DNA of 64,000 nt from Neurospora tetraspora. Lineage: Eukaryota > Ascomycota > Sordariomycetes > Sordariales > Sordariaceae. Shown here one piece after another: positions 35,717 through 48,912 of the stretch. Numbering within the stretch: the stretch's first letter is position 1; each line of letters begins with the position of its first letter. A program made the translations under genes and the position numbers. The notes under the pieces were generated by a model, which did no database searches, was not told the origin of the DNA, and saw only the letters and a program-made list of their open reading frames with translations. Where the stretch lies: positions 6,944,001 through 7,008,000 of the forward strand of contig NW_026944383.1 in NCBI RefSeq assembly GCF_033439725.1, in the 5' to 3' direction.

Positions 35717-38700
35717 GCAATCTTTTAGGTCACTGTGTGCGTTGTGTCGACGAGCTAATGCACACAGGGTGCTGCCAACAACGTTGTACCGTTTTCATTG
35801 CATTTCCTTCTTCCTTGGCACATGCAGTAACAAACATGCAGCCCGAAAAGATTTTTTTTTTCTCTTTTTCCCCTTCCACTTTGCGATAGTAAGTAGAGAT
35901 AGTTTGGTTGTGTCTTTGGTATGACCGCTGGACCTTTGTCACAGAAACTACAAAACCTTCCGTTATCCGGGTCCCGGCGCCGCTTTTCACCATGTGACAG
36001 CCTCTCGATTTCTCAGCGGCGTCATTGAGGGTCGGCTAAGGGTTGAAGTGGGGCCAAAACGGTGCGGCAAGAACGAGGGTTGGGCCTGCCTGCCCTGCGT
36101 AACTGCACAGGGGCTAGCGGAACGGGTTAGCCACCAAAGCCACATGACGTCATACGGCATGGAATGTAGACGACGTGCCCTCGAGAAAAAAAACACGTCC
36201 GTTCCTTCTGTAATCATCGTCAACTTCACTGTGGCCTTCCATGACAGTTACCGTAACAGAACCAATCTAACCAGCATGGGTACCGTCCGAGAATAATATT
36301 ACATTGAATGGAACATCACGACATCTACTCGCTCATACCTTAGTCACCTCAACCCACCCTCATCCTGGCCCTTTTTGAAGCGCGGTTCTGATTCCGTCCC
36401 TGGACGTCCTGGACATCCTGACAGTTGCCAGACGGGGGCCCTGGCACATCTCTCGCATCGGCTCGCATCTTCAGGTCCCCTTTGGTCCGTTTTGGCTGAC
36501 ATTGGCTGGCCAGGAACCAGCTCCGGCTGGTGGGATGTGGTGGAGGTCGGCGAACACTGCCACCAACGGCAACCTCAACCATCCCTCCACTGTGACGAAA
36601 TCTTGGATGCCGCTGGATACGCCTGTACTCGATTGGCCGCCGTCATCGGTCCTCCGCAGCGCGACAATGCATTTGCGCCGTACCCTGAGCGCACCTCAAC
36701 CTCTCACAATCTCACATTTGGCCTTTCCCAAACTTGGGCCCCATACTGAACCTGAACAGGGCGGCATCCAGGACACTATCGGTTTCATGAATCGCGACTA
36801 ACTGTGCCCTTTGGATACAGTGTCAAAGCCAAAGGCAACTTTGGCTCTCCCCTGAGCGCATTGGTGTCAATAGGAGAGTGGTGCTTCCCCGCGCGATTGT
36901 CGGGCAGCAGCACAAGCCTCAGAAAGGACCCTGAAGATCCGTTAGCATGCGCCGGTGCCCATGATTGGCTAGTTCCGTCTTTGCCATGCGCACTGGGTAA
37001 GGCATCCAAAACACCACACCCTTTGAAAGGAACCAAAGGAACCCTTCGGCCAGCTAATATCGTGCCTGCGTGCTTAACTGGCCACGTTAAGCATTCTGTG
37101 CCGCCGCCGCCAACTACCGCGGCAGCCAGACTCGGTTGCTGACGACCGACGTCATTGGCGGGTCTAACGACACCATTAGAAGAATCGCCGTCGGTGTTGC
37201 TGACCACGGGGATGGGTGTTGATAATATTAATGATTTTACTATCAACCAGCCCAACTGTTACGGTGCGAGTAGGTAGCCAGCCATGTGGCGCCCATCCCG
37301 GTCAACCAGCGTCGGTTGTCAGTTACCCAATTACGTATAGTATTGTTACAGTACTATCTCCAGTTTGCGGTTTTGTGGTTGCGGTTTGCCTGCTAATACC
37401 GTCTCCTATACGAGTTTCGGGGGATTGTTTCACAAGGAGCCACAACTTCCTCGAAAGTTCATCATGCTCGGTTCCGTCTTCTGTTCCAGCTAATACATGA
37501 TGTTGACGACATAGGTAGCAGGCTCCTTCCCAAAACCACGGCAATGCGTGCTCCTTCCCCCGTCTTGACCCGCCTTGTCCAGTGGCAGTGAGCCGAACCT
37601 CAAAGCCGTCAAACGTGGAAAGCGTGGATGGTTACGACTTCCTCCCGGCCCCTCTTGGCTTCTTGCCCCTCTCCTGGCCCCTCCCCCTCGCATCCCAGCC
37701 TCGCCCAAACCAAGGAAAGCAAGGAGAGCGGACGGAAGACATGCAACCTAGACCTCCAATGTCGAATAGGATTTCTTCCTGCACCAATTTGCCTTGCCTG
37801 CCAACAACCCAGGTCCTGCCCCGATGCTAGGAATCAGGGACCGAAAACCAGCTCACTCTCTTCTCTATCAGCCTGCCAGCTACCAGTCTGTGCTTTGCCA
37901 ACTCGGAGGCGCCCCGCATGCCGTCACCACATCCTACGCCGTGAGCTTGACGACGTAATGCCTCTCCACCAGGTGGTAAGACATCTGTCCGGTGCCTTGG
38001 TGAAGGCATCACGGCCGCTGACAAGAGAGGTTGAGAGGGTCCATAAACAAAGGAGACGATCATCCCTCGAACCCCTTCAATTCCTTCCCTTTGCGTTACA
38101 CGGCACGTGAATTCGAAAGAAAGAAGCCAGATGAACCCATTACCGAACCTCGCCCGTTCCTTGAACCTTCTCAGTTCCATTTTCCCCAGTTTGGCTCAGT
38201 CCATCCCCACTCCGAATCTGTATGCCCGCCGATCACCACCGCTTCCATACTCGACCGTCCAGCTTTCCGCCGGTCAACGCACCGCCTCGGCACGGCTCTT
38301 CTCGAAAGCACTTGCCCGTCCGGGCAATGATCAGAAGTCTCCCCATACACCCCGTCCAGTCAAGCTTTTCTTCACCAACCACCACCGTGCACCGACAAGG
38401 AATCCCCGCCCTACATGGCCCGTCACATCTGCCTCTTCTCCATCAAAGGAACTGATTTGCGCAATCTGAAACGAGGCCGTCAAGGTCCTTAGGACTGGTG
38501 CTTACCCATAAACTCCACCCCGGCCCATCATCAGAGAGCTTCCCAGGTCTCTCCTCGCCTGCACGAGTAAGGACACGCCAGCAACAAGTCATGCAAGTGC
38601 GTCGGGCGTTGTTGTCGTTCTTGGATGTGTCCTGTGCGGTGCTCCCACGGAGCGGTGCGGTACGCCGCGGACCAAGCGGTCACGGCCATGGGACGGCGGT

Positions 38701-41324
38701 GTCGGGGTGCCAGTCGTGCTTTGAGACAGCCCTCCAGGGACCCTCCAAACCCATCTCATCTCATTTCATCTTATCTCCATCTCAGAGTTCAATCTCTTCC
38801 ATCTGTCATGCCATCTCGCGGTCGTCCGCCTCAAGTCCTTCGGTCGTTGCCTTTCTCCAGCTCGCTGTTAGTAAGGCATTGCCTTGGACAGGTGTCTATA
38901 CGAAGCACTTACTGGGTTCATACGTGTTGTTGTGAGATGGATATGCATACCTCATCACATAGAAGCACGCTTCACTCGTGCACCATCCATCATCCATCCA
39001 CCCATCCACACTGCGCTCCGTCTTTCATTTGCAATATGCCTTGTACAGAAACACTCTTCACGTGTATCCACCATTACCATGGGAGGCCCCCTTTTCGCCT
39101 CTCCCCCGCTCGTTGGGCAATTCAGCTGATACCAGATGCCTCTCTCGTTAGAAAGAGATCCATCTCATATTCAAGCACAAACCCCGGAGATCGATGGGCA
39201 TAGAAGCCAGACAAATGGAAGGGTGCTGCTTCGTGGACAACCAGGCAATGAGAGACATGTGGCGACGATCACACACCTTCTCTCACACCTCCTTTCCTTC
39301 TCTCCGCTTTCCCTTTTGAGCACAGCATATACACATACGCCCTCTATTATCTCCTCTATGGGCGGAATGTGGGTTGATGGAGTTGCTGTTTGTGTGTGAA
39401 ACGTGATCGCGGTTCCTATTCGGGCCAGTCAGCATTCTGAACATGCGTCGATTCGGCGTCGAGTCCGACTCCCTCTCGCACCGTGATCTCTTCCATAGTG
39501 CGCCCTGCTTCCTGCCGTCTGTCGCCCTGGGGAGCTTGACACTCGTCCTCCACCGAAGACGGGGAATGGGGGGAAAGCACGCAATGCAACCCGCCCTTTC
39601 AGCGCCCGGATCTTCCGCGTCTGCCTCTCCCTCCTCTCTTCCCTTCCGTCCCCTGTCTCGCATCTAGGAATGCCTGTATGCGCGGAGCTCCTCACACATT
39701 GGCTTCGCTGGCTCGCTGGCTTCGGTACCAGATCGAGCAGATGTGCCCGACTCAGCCTCCTTCTCCTTCTCCATCCTCTTCACTCTTCCTCCTCCCCGTC
39801 TGGGTATCCCGATGCCCTTCTCCTGAAATTGTTGTGGGCCCCTATTCCGGTCAATGTAGTTAGCACAAGCCTTGATGTGAATGCCATGCTAGGCTTTATC
39901 AAGAAAAAGATTTACACGGCCTTCCCGAACCTTGTTCAACTCTTTATCCTTCATCAGGAAATTGTGAGACTGAAATTGAGATGTTCACGGGAAGAGAGTA
40001 GGAACTAGGAACCGTAGTGAGAAAAAATAAACCTGGGCTAGTCTAAGCACCAACTTAACTTGCGCAACTACTGCGATGTGACGTCCGAATTTCTTCCCTA
40101 TACCTTGCCCGGTCTAGTCAGTCAAGTCAGGGTAGGACTGAAGGGTTACAGTATGGTTAAAGGAAAAATATGGGGGAAGCAAAGGTAAATGGGCAATTCG
40201 AATCTGAAACGGACGGCTATGCTGGTTAGCTGCTTGTAATATCGAATTGGGTGGAGGCATATTGATTGGACGACGAATTATGTGTGTGCGCGTTCATTGG
40301 AGGAGGAAATTCTTGATGGTAAGACAGACCACGGAGAACTCGAGGCGAACTCTTCTCGCATTCAGTATCACAATTGAGCAATTCTTGCAGTGCTTGGTAG
40401 TGACAAGTTTGATAGTTGTAGTAGTACATAATTAGGTTTCGCAATGTGCTTGAGCTTAGATGATACATGAATGTTCCTCCGCTCTTTGTAACATCCTTTT
40501 GAAGTCGTCACCATATAGTGGTATCTACCGAGCCTGTTTCCCCTTCCCTCCTTCCGATAGGCCAATCAAATATGTCCAAGCTGGGTATTCTTCTTCTTGT
40601 CCTGATCAAATGATGATGATATGATGATAATGGAAAAACCCCTGATTGACCAACCGAAACCTAAAACCATGTCCATCCAAACCTGTGTATCTCTTAAACG
40701 ACAGTCGAGAAAATGCATTCCCGGATGCAACAAAAACAAAGATCTGAAAAGCAAGCCCACCGAAACGCCGGTTCATGAGATTTGTGGTCCCCGTGGAAAG
40801 GCGCCCTTCCTTTCGCAACCTCCCTTGGATGATGACCCCCTTGGTATCTTCCCCGTTCTTTCCCCACCTAATCAACCAATGAACCCAAAAGGAAAATGAA
40901 ACGATTAAAAGATGTTGGCCAGCTCCCCGCGGTTGGCGGTCCATGCGGGGCAGCTTGCTCGTTGTGATCGACAAGTCTCGTCTACCTGAACTCCAACGCC
41001 GAGCGCCTCTGCTGCCAATGACCGACAGCAGGGAATGATGGAGGGATCGCCTGCTGTCCCTCCTTGCGAAACGTAAGTCTATGAGATGCGGAGCGGGTAC
41101 CGCCGACCCCATTCGTGTACTTGGTAGGCGGTAGCGAGTCGCAATTGTTTATGTCGATTTTCGAATCCATTTTTTCCCGGGATCGATATAGACCGTGGTG
41201 TGATATGCTGAAGGGTTCCGGTGCCGATAGTGTTACATGTAGCGAATGTTGGAAATTAAAGTGTGTAGTCTATCGAGGGGCATGATGTAAAAAAAGAAGA
41301 GTTCCGCGAAATGCATCGGATAGT

Positions 41325-42590
41325 TTATTCCGAGTGCTGGCCCGCTTCGGAACCAGTCTCAGATGGCGTCTCGCTCTGGGGCTTGTGGACCTTCTTGTGT
41401 CTCCTGAGGTTAGAGACAACTGAGAATTGGCGACCGCATCCCTCAACTTCGCAGTGGAAGGCTGTGAAAATTGTTAGCAGGCGTGAAACCTCAAACTACG
41501 TTATGGAGGAGTCCTTACGCTTTTCACCAGTGTGGCTATACATGTGGGTCTGGAGCGAGCTAGGCCGTGTGAATCGCTTGTCGCAAACCTTGCACTTGTG
41601 CTTCTTCGAGGTACTTGTTGACACCTTGGAGCTGAAGGAGCCCATCATGGACTGTGGTGCCGGGGGCTGGCTCGACATCAAGCCTTGAGGGCGAGGAAGT
41701 GTCCGGCCAGAGAGCGACTCAATGTCAGAGCCTGCGGTCGAGTAATCGCTGATCGACCCATCAACTGAACCGCCATAGTACCCGCCAAAGCTCGCAGAAG
41801 AAACGCTAGAGCCCGTGGAGTGCGTCTGAGGGAAGCCGTACGAGTCTGCAGAACCTCTAGCACGGTTTCGCACATCATAGATGTTCCTTGGTGTCTCTTG
41901 ACTCATGGTAAGCATGCCTTGGCTAGCTTCAAGCGCATCTTGAAAGCTTCTCCGGTCATCAGGTTGAATTCCCCTGGGTAGGTGGGTTAGTATTGGTAAG
42001 ATGTAAAGGACAAACCCAGATAGTACTTACTGCTGTGAATACCTCCTCGCAGTGTCATCAGGAGCCATGCCAAAGGCCCCCCTCATAGTGGCGGGTGGGT
42101 AACCGAGCTCATACTGTGATGTCGAAGGAGGGTAGCTGGTGCTAACGGGGGAAGCAGAGGTGGTGTAGGCGGAGGTATCATATGCTGTCGAAGTGGTTGG
42201 GTGGGGCATGCGGTTGAGACCTAGGAGATGATCTTGGGGCATAGAGAGTAAGTCCTGCTGCCTATAGACATCCGCCATGGGAGCGCTACCTGCTGGCGCA
42301 GTTGTGACAGGGCCGGGAGCAGCAGGTTGATGAGGCCACACACTTCCGTTCCTGACGTCGTGCTGACGCTTGGGGAGGGCAGCGAGGTTAAGGTGCGGCA
42401 GGCCGGCGCTGTCACGGTTGTTGATGTACATGTTCTGAGGAGCGGGCTGCTGAGGAGGAGGAGGCGGCCCTCCAGGACCCGAGGACGAACCCCAAGGGTT
42501 GGTGAAGTGTGGCTGGCTCGATTGATAAGACATGTGGTCGTAGTTTAGCGGTGCAAATCGGTGCTGGTTGGCGTCTATGGTCATCATCAT
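41325..42590 (-). CDS. C2H2 zinc-finger transcription factor (two fingers)
   Basis: A probable sequence-specific DNA-binding regulator. Exons 42590-42031, 41973-41519 and 41461-41325 give 383 residues in frame; both introns are 57 bp (GTAAGT...CCCAG and GTAAGG...CACAG). The first 200 residues are Pro/Gln/Ser/Tyr-rich with a PPPPPQQP run, typical of a fungal activation or repression region. Two adjacent fingers near the C-terminus are CKVCDKRFTRPSSLQTHMYSH (C314, C317, H330, H334) and CEVEGCGRQFSVVSNLRRHKKVH (C342, C347, H360, H364), joined by a TGEKPFH linker. A short Ser/Glu-rich tail ends the protein. The finger pair resembles conserved fungal two-finger regulators of conidiation and metabolism, but I cannot assign a named orthologue. 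Large gene-poor regions flank it on both sides. Confidence 0.92.
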
Positions 42591-44000
42591 TGGGGTTTTG
42601 TGTGTGCAACCGAGTGCTGTGTATGTTCTTCCCAGTCTTGTTGGTGAGGTGAACTGGTGAACTTGGGGAGGAGAAGAGTTGAAAGTGTTTGTCGATAGTG
42701 GTAGGTATGTATGTAGTTGTTGCTGATCAAACGCGGGATCCTTTTAGTCGGGTCGAATGTCGAGAGAAGATCGGACCACGAGTTGACAAGGAGGGATCAG
42801 CGACCTTAAGTGTTCTTGGGGGTCTGAGAAGCTCAGATGGCATGCGAGCAGCCCTGGGAACAATGGGGAGTACCAAACTGCAGGCTAGAGCCAATCGGGT
42901 ATGCGTCCACTTCAGAACAGCGAACCCAAAGTCGACTGAACGGTATTGTCTCCTTGGTCAGCGGGACAGGTGGAGTCGGCTTCAGAGCAAGGTATTCTGT
43001 GACGACCTCGGGCGAGATTGATCGACGGTGGAATCTCCCGGTCCAAGGGGCCCTAGCAGGGACGTTGAGGAGACAGGGTTCACCCAATGATGCAGACGAG
43101 ACAGGGCGGTCTTGTCGTCCGCGGTGCCTCTACTTGCTACTGTGTAGAATAGAGGAGACAGAGGACGGGGGGGAGGTCAGGGCTGACGTTGGTCTGCTTG
43201 TTTGGCTAGAGGAGCAGGCTGCTCTCAGCTCAGTTGGGACAGGTGGGAGGGCGGAAGAGAGGAAGAGGAGAAGATCGGCCCCTTGTGAAGGCTTGTATGG
43301 ATGTTGTAAGGATCTTGTATGGATGCTGAAGGGGAAGATCTGTTGCTGCTCGACAGGAACCGGTGTTTACGGTGCTGGCTTTGTGTCCTGATGTCTCCGG
43401 GAAATCGACGGTCAAACTTTTTTCAGGGCAGATGATTGCGCGATAGTTGCAGTGGTGTCGGGTGTGAGTGGTCCAAGTGTTTAGAGTGTTGTAGGTTGAC
43501 TGCGTGTACTTGCGCTAAGCTCTTGCTCCGTCAGCCTTTGATTTAGTTGGTTTGATGAGATTGGATGTCTCTATACTGTGGAAAACGGAGAAGGCCAGTC
43601 TGCTGGACAAGGCGGAGGGTTGGCCAAGCTTTAACAGAAGTGAGCTTCCTCCACCCGCCCAAAGGGATGCCGTTATGAAGTCAATGGTTGAATGGGAAAG
43701 CCCAAACCTAGGTAGCCAGACAGGGCAACCGCAAGCCCACACACCTGCTCCAGTTCAAGGTTGGGGATGGGTTGGAAGGCTCGGTATGGCTGGTACCTGG
43801 GTACATTGTCCTTGTACACAGAGGCAGGGGTCGGGGGGGCAAGATGGGATTGCCTGGGAGGGGGGAGGGGGGAAAGAGGGAGGACCAGGGGGGGGTGGCT
43901 TTAAGTGAATGGGGGCAGGCTGGCAGGCTGGCTCCCACAGGGCAGGGATGCGAAATACTCGAGAGATGCAAATAGCAGTCGCAAAATTGCGTTTAACTAA
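42591..44000 (-). promoter_or_regulatory. Promoter and probable long leader of the zinc-finger gene
   Basis: The plus strand is purine-rich at 43130-43290 and 43840-43900, meaning the transcribed (minus) strand is pyrimidine-rich, as in the leader of the 4379 gene. This suggests a leader of several hundred bases or more. No start site can be placed. Confidence 0.4.
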
Positions 44001-44690
44001 CCTTTTCCGAATTGATTCACACAAGGAGCCGTTTCAATACTTTGAAGGCTCTTCAACGGTTGACGATACTAAGGATGCCAAGTGACGGGAGCAAAAGGCT
44101 GAAGGCCGGGTGGTGTGCCGCTTCTGGCAGCCCCCGCACTTGCTGTCAATGTCATTGCCGGATATGGGCGGAGGAAGGAGCTCTCAAGTTGTGTGCTTGT
44201 ATCAATTGATTCATTGCTTCTGTTGTTCTCGAGACGAATTGGGATTCGGTTGGAGAGTACAGTATGCAACTCGGTAAGCAGCACAACGACCTCCATCTCA
44301 GGTTGGGTCCCTGCCGACAAGATGCAATGCAGTGCTGGGTGCTAAGGTATGTGTGTAGGCATGTGGATGTACCTACCTTGGTGGAGGAGGTTCGTTGTTT
44401 TCTTTTCTGCAGGGTCTGGGAGACAGCCCTCATCTGACACTGTGTGGCTGACTCGACATGGACATACTGTCGCAGTGTGAATGGGGGTCGTCGCTGGCCC
44501 TCCGGACGGGGGCTCCTCGTTACCCTCCTCCACAATCGATGGATTCTCAGGAACCGGTTGACTGTCTCGCCTTGTTATGCTGTGGTGAGATGGGCGTGTT
44601 GATTGGGAGTCGGAATGGGGACACACATGCCCCGGCTATCAGCTCTCAGCGCTGTGACGACGGTGAGATTTGGAAGCAGGCTGGACGCTT

Positions 44691-44725
44691 GACAATTGAC
44701 GCTTGACAATTGACGCTTGACGCTG
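44691..44725 (+). repeat. Short tandem repeat
   Basis: About two and a half copies of the 14-base unit GCTTGACAATTGAC. Confidence 0.8.
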
Positions 44726-47700
44726 GAACGAAGCCGGGATGTACGAGGCGGGAGCAGCCATTTCCACTCGCAGCTTGACAACCTCGACGACCGGATGACG
44801 GGATTGCATTTGACGCAAGATTCGTCCCAGCTACACGACTCCAACACCCAGTCCCATGTCTGTGGTTTCAGCATCCCATCATAGCTTTCCAATTCTTCGG
44901 GGCTTTGCTAGGTAGTTGCTTGCCGTGGCTGTCTCTTCTGCCCACAACTTTCAACTAGAAATGCCAACACTTCTACCAGTGAATTTGTGATGGGGTTTCT
45001 GCCCTGCAGTAGTCATGATGCTGCCCCTGTGTGTGATCCTGAACGCCGGGGGCAAATCCGGAGGGTGGTTCAAAGTGCTGGTTGTCACCTTCCAGCGGAG
45101 TTGTCATGAACGCCATGTTCTTTGTGCGTGCGTCATTGGTGGCAGTTGTGGACAGGGTACAGGGCACAGGAGTTGGGGGCATTGTCCCTGTCCCTCAGAG
45201 GCAGGTACGTACCGCATGTGTCGGCCGGCAGGTGGGATGGCAATTCTGTCTGAATGCCATTAGCAAGAACACCTCAACGAGACAACAAGAAAAACGGCGG
45301 CCCACCCCAATTCGCGATAGAGGAAAATGGCGCTAGCCCCCCTCCCCCTTCTGCCGCTTGCTTTCATTCGTTACGGCTGCACAGTGAGAGTAATGTCGAG
45401 ACTGATTTCTTGCCAGTTGACAAAAGAGTGAACAGTGTCGGTACATGAAAACAGCTGCCAGGCCAGTGCAAGCGTTTTCGGGCAGGTTTCGGAGTAGACT
45501 TACTAACGAACAGTGCTTCTCAAGTTAGCCTTAAAGGCTTCTGCTCGGGATGGGAAACTATTTAGATGCGCTAATCTCCAAACGCTCAGTCACGTCACGG
45601 GACGTGTAGGACAGCGATGCCAATTGCAACTTCACAGTCCCCATCGCATGCGTGAATGAAAACCTTTTCCGCCGTGTGAGATCATTTCAATTGGCGTGCG
45701 GGGAGGAAGCGGAGTTGTATTATACCACGCAAAGTGCTAGTAAAATATAAAGGGTTGCTGTCGACAGAATGAAGGCCCACGTCTATTGGCAGGCAAGGGG
45801 TGAGTGGGGGTGCTCGTAATCACTCGACGCTCTGTGACGTCTGTTGTTCGACCTCGCAGGTACGCGCGTGGCGCAAACCAAAACGGGGAGAAAGACGGTT
45901 CACTTGGGCGGTCACATGTAGCAAGTTTCTTTGCTGAGGAGGATTGCAATGCCAGCTCTCTCGAAATCAAACTCGCCAAAACAATTGGGCCAAGTGCAGG
46001 CGAAGGGTAGGCTATGATATCAGCCGAGAAATAGGCTTTGTGTATTTAGAGGGCGGTCCCCTTTTTTCGCAGCCTTTCAGTCCTTCGTCGTGACGAAATT
46101 TGACATTCACCAGGTCGGGATTCCAAGCTGGCGCCACGGCATTCCCCGTTCTGTGAGGTATGCCACTGACATCAGTTATCAGCCAAATAGGCCGAATGGG
46201 TCGAATGCCCTATAAAGATGTCGTACATCTGGCATTCTTACTGCGGCGCACACGAGTCGCATATGATTGTTCGAAACCAGAAAGAAACGGTCCCGAAACG
46301 CTTTGATACCGGCGGTATGATATGATATGGACGCATCGTAACCGGACTCAACGCCGTCAAGTGGAAGCCCTACATTTCCGGGATCCCTCGAGCACTTCAC
46401 CAATGCGAAGCCGCGACCGAATCAACGGAGTCGTCAGCAGTGGGTCGGCGGCGGGACCCCCAACTGCGGAACGGGAGCACTCCACGGTGATTCGGGATTT
46501 TATACATAAGATCTGGTAGCTTTGCGAAACGGGGACAGGGATGTTACACTTTACACCGCAAAATCTGTCCACACTCGAGAGCTGTGAGTTCTTGCATCGC
46601 TTCATCAAAGAACGCTCAACGTGTTCATCCGTTCTTGTGAATGACAAAGGCCACAGACAGACTGCAAAGCTGCGACAGTCTCATGCTCGCGGTGGTTCCG
46701 GTATTTGGACGCTGCCTAGGGTAAATGGCGGTACTTTGTCGGCATCCTGGCGTCTAGTGCCCAAGCTCCCAAGGTGTGTGGGCTCACGACCTCACCGCGG
46801 AAACGTCGACACGAAGCGGTCGGCCACAGGACCGGGAATAAAAAGAAGCAAAAATCAAAGAGTCCACAAAGCAAGGGTACTGCAGCCTGGTCCACTCTGC
46901 CTTGTTGCCCACGGCAAGCGGGCCAATAGCGGCACATCAAGTGGGGTAGCCACCCCTGACGCCTCCATCGACGTCCCCATGATCCCCCGCCAGGTTGGCA
47001 ACTTCACAGGTGAGCACATCACCCTATCATCTCCATCGGCCTCCATCGCCCAGCCATCAACACCGCACTTGACGGACAACGGGTGTGGGATGGATCGAAC
47101 GTGAGGTTTTTATCAGATCTCACTGTTGGCACGCGAGCTCGTTATCGTCGTCACCGTCGTCGTTGTCGCTTCGTTGTGACAGGCAAGACCCATCGACTCT
47201 GATGAACCAGCTCACCAACCAACATGATGATGATGCCTCTTCGCATGTCTGGCAGCTGGGCAGAAAAAGTTCGACACAGCTTGTGACCCGGATGGATATC
47301 GGATGCGTTGGTTTTAACTTTTCCCTCCTTTCTTTTCCCATTCGACTACATCTCATTTTCATGCAAATGATAAGGGGCATGAATGGCTGACTGACTGGTG
47401 TGCAGCATTCTGCCTCTTGGTAGCATTGGAGCAACCTCCACAACTCGCTATTCCGCGTTCAATATTCACTGTAACTGTGTGTGCTGAGAGTGCTCGCGTC
47501 TGCCATAACGCATGCAGAACTGGATCACTGTCGCTCATTGCCTCTTTGGGCAGAAAGTCAAGGAAATCACTCTTTGACCAGGAGAACAGCGCTAACTGGG
47601 CAAAAAACACCATTTGTGCATGTTCAGCCGCAATCTTGAGATGGTTTCTCCTGGGGCGCTGGAGGAGAAAGCGGAGAGGGTCGGAGGAAGTCGTGGAGGC

Positions 47701-48746
47701 GAACGGGTGTCTCCTTGCTACGAGATACGGCGAGGAGTCAGTGGTTTCAATGTTCTGTTACCGCTATCCTATGTCTCAGCCCACCAGACGAAAGGCATGC
47801 CTCGGAGGTTGCGAGAAGACTACAAAACGGTACGGAGAAGACCGAGACGGTGCTGGGAAGATTGAGTGTGTCTGGTAGGTGTGCCCCATGCTCATCCCAA
47901 GATGCTGATGTAGCCCGTCTTGGGACTCGAAGGCTCACTACGGTCCATTTTTGAAAAAAAATCTAATCTCTCAGCTACTACACTACCCTTCAGTAGAGGC
48001 AGGGGCGTGACTACGGTTGTCCTTGTCTGTAGAGGTTGGGATCAGTATGTAGACACCGTCCCGGGGCTCGCCCTTCCCTATTAGGACAACCGAGTATGGT
48101 CCACAAGGGGACCCCGTCAGTGGCAGCTGGGCAGGTCGCCGATGTTGATGGTGTTCCGCTGGTGCGTGCAAATAGGGGAGCCGGGGAGACTTCCATGGCG
48201 GCTGTTTTGTTAGCCAAGGGGGCCAGAACAGGAGACAGTGGAGTGTTGGAACCCCATATCTTTCTGGTCATCGGTGTCAAGAGCGAGGCCGAGTATGGAG
48301 CTGCAGCCACATCCGCAAGAGGTACAGAACCATATCGAGAAAACTCTGGATGTCAATATTCGCAATGATGCAGTCCCTCATTCTCGGCTTCACATGGCAA
48401 TCCAGATGCTAGTGTAAGTAGTCCTCGTTGCGGAGGGAACTATCAACGGCTCGCGTTTGATCGTCGTCCCTACGGAGCTTTCAAACGTGGCAACAATGCT
48501 GATCGCACGGAGCTATTCGACACGCTGATGGCGAACACTGTACTAGGAGAGGGTCTATCCAACTCCCCGGGAACTACACCACACTATTTACACGCACATG
48601 GAGGTTGTTTGAGATTCCCGAAGACAAGATACAGCGACGATCGCCCCTGAGGAAAGATGACTGGCAGCAGGACACAAGAACGTCGGAATAGCGAGAACGG
48701 CCTAGACGAAGGGCCAACGATTGAGGTGCCCGAACTACAGGAAGTA

Positions 48747-48912
48747 CCGCAAAATTTCACTCATAACAGAGATGCTCTTTTGGGGAAGGCCACACCTTAT
48801 GCGGGTGTTTTGAGCTTGCTCTTAGCTACATATGCAGCATCTTGCCAATTGAATTGGCTCATAATCCTGGTACGATCCACAAAGCATCTCCGTTATGAGT
48901 GAGATTTTGCGG
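48747..48912. repeat. Hairpin-forming inverted repeat
   Basis: Left arm 48747-48777 and right arm 48882-48912 are reverse complements over about 31 bases with two or three mismatches (core TCACTCATAAC, both arms bounded by CCGCAAAAT). The spacer is about 104 bases and itself contains a CCAATTGAATTGG palindrome. Weaker similarity continues outward for about 12 bases. It looks like a tiny foldback element or a structured transcript. Confidence 0.75.

Larger units (their letters stand above)
31358..41324. other. 10-kb gene-poor region
   Basis: No frame here resembles a known protein; the longest (192 codons, 38625-39203 plus) is compositionally Ser/Pro/His-rich, as expected from pyrimidine-rich DNA. 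Structured items listed separately are the CTCTTCAT microsatellite, repeat copy B, a 5S-like fragment and an inverted repeat. From about 36.3 to 39.8 kb the plus strand is persistently pyrimidine-rich like the leader at 2.6-4.4 kb, which hints at an unannotated plus-strand transcript. Confidence 0.5.

Noticed and set aside
36785-37255. 156-codon minus-strand frame
   Set aside because: No domain, opposite to the pyrimidine-rich strand, and overlapped by an equally plausible plus-strand frame.
38107-38469. 120-codon frame with a mitochondrial-presequence-like start
   Set aside because: The Ser/Arg/Pro-rich composition follows from the pyrimidine-rich DNA, and no mature domain follows it.
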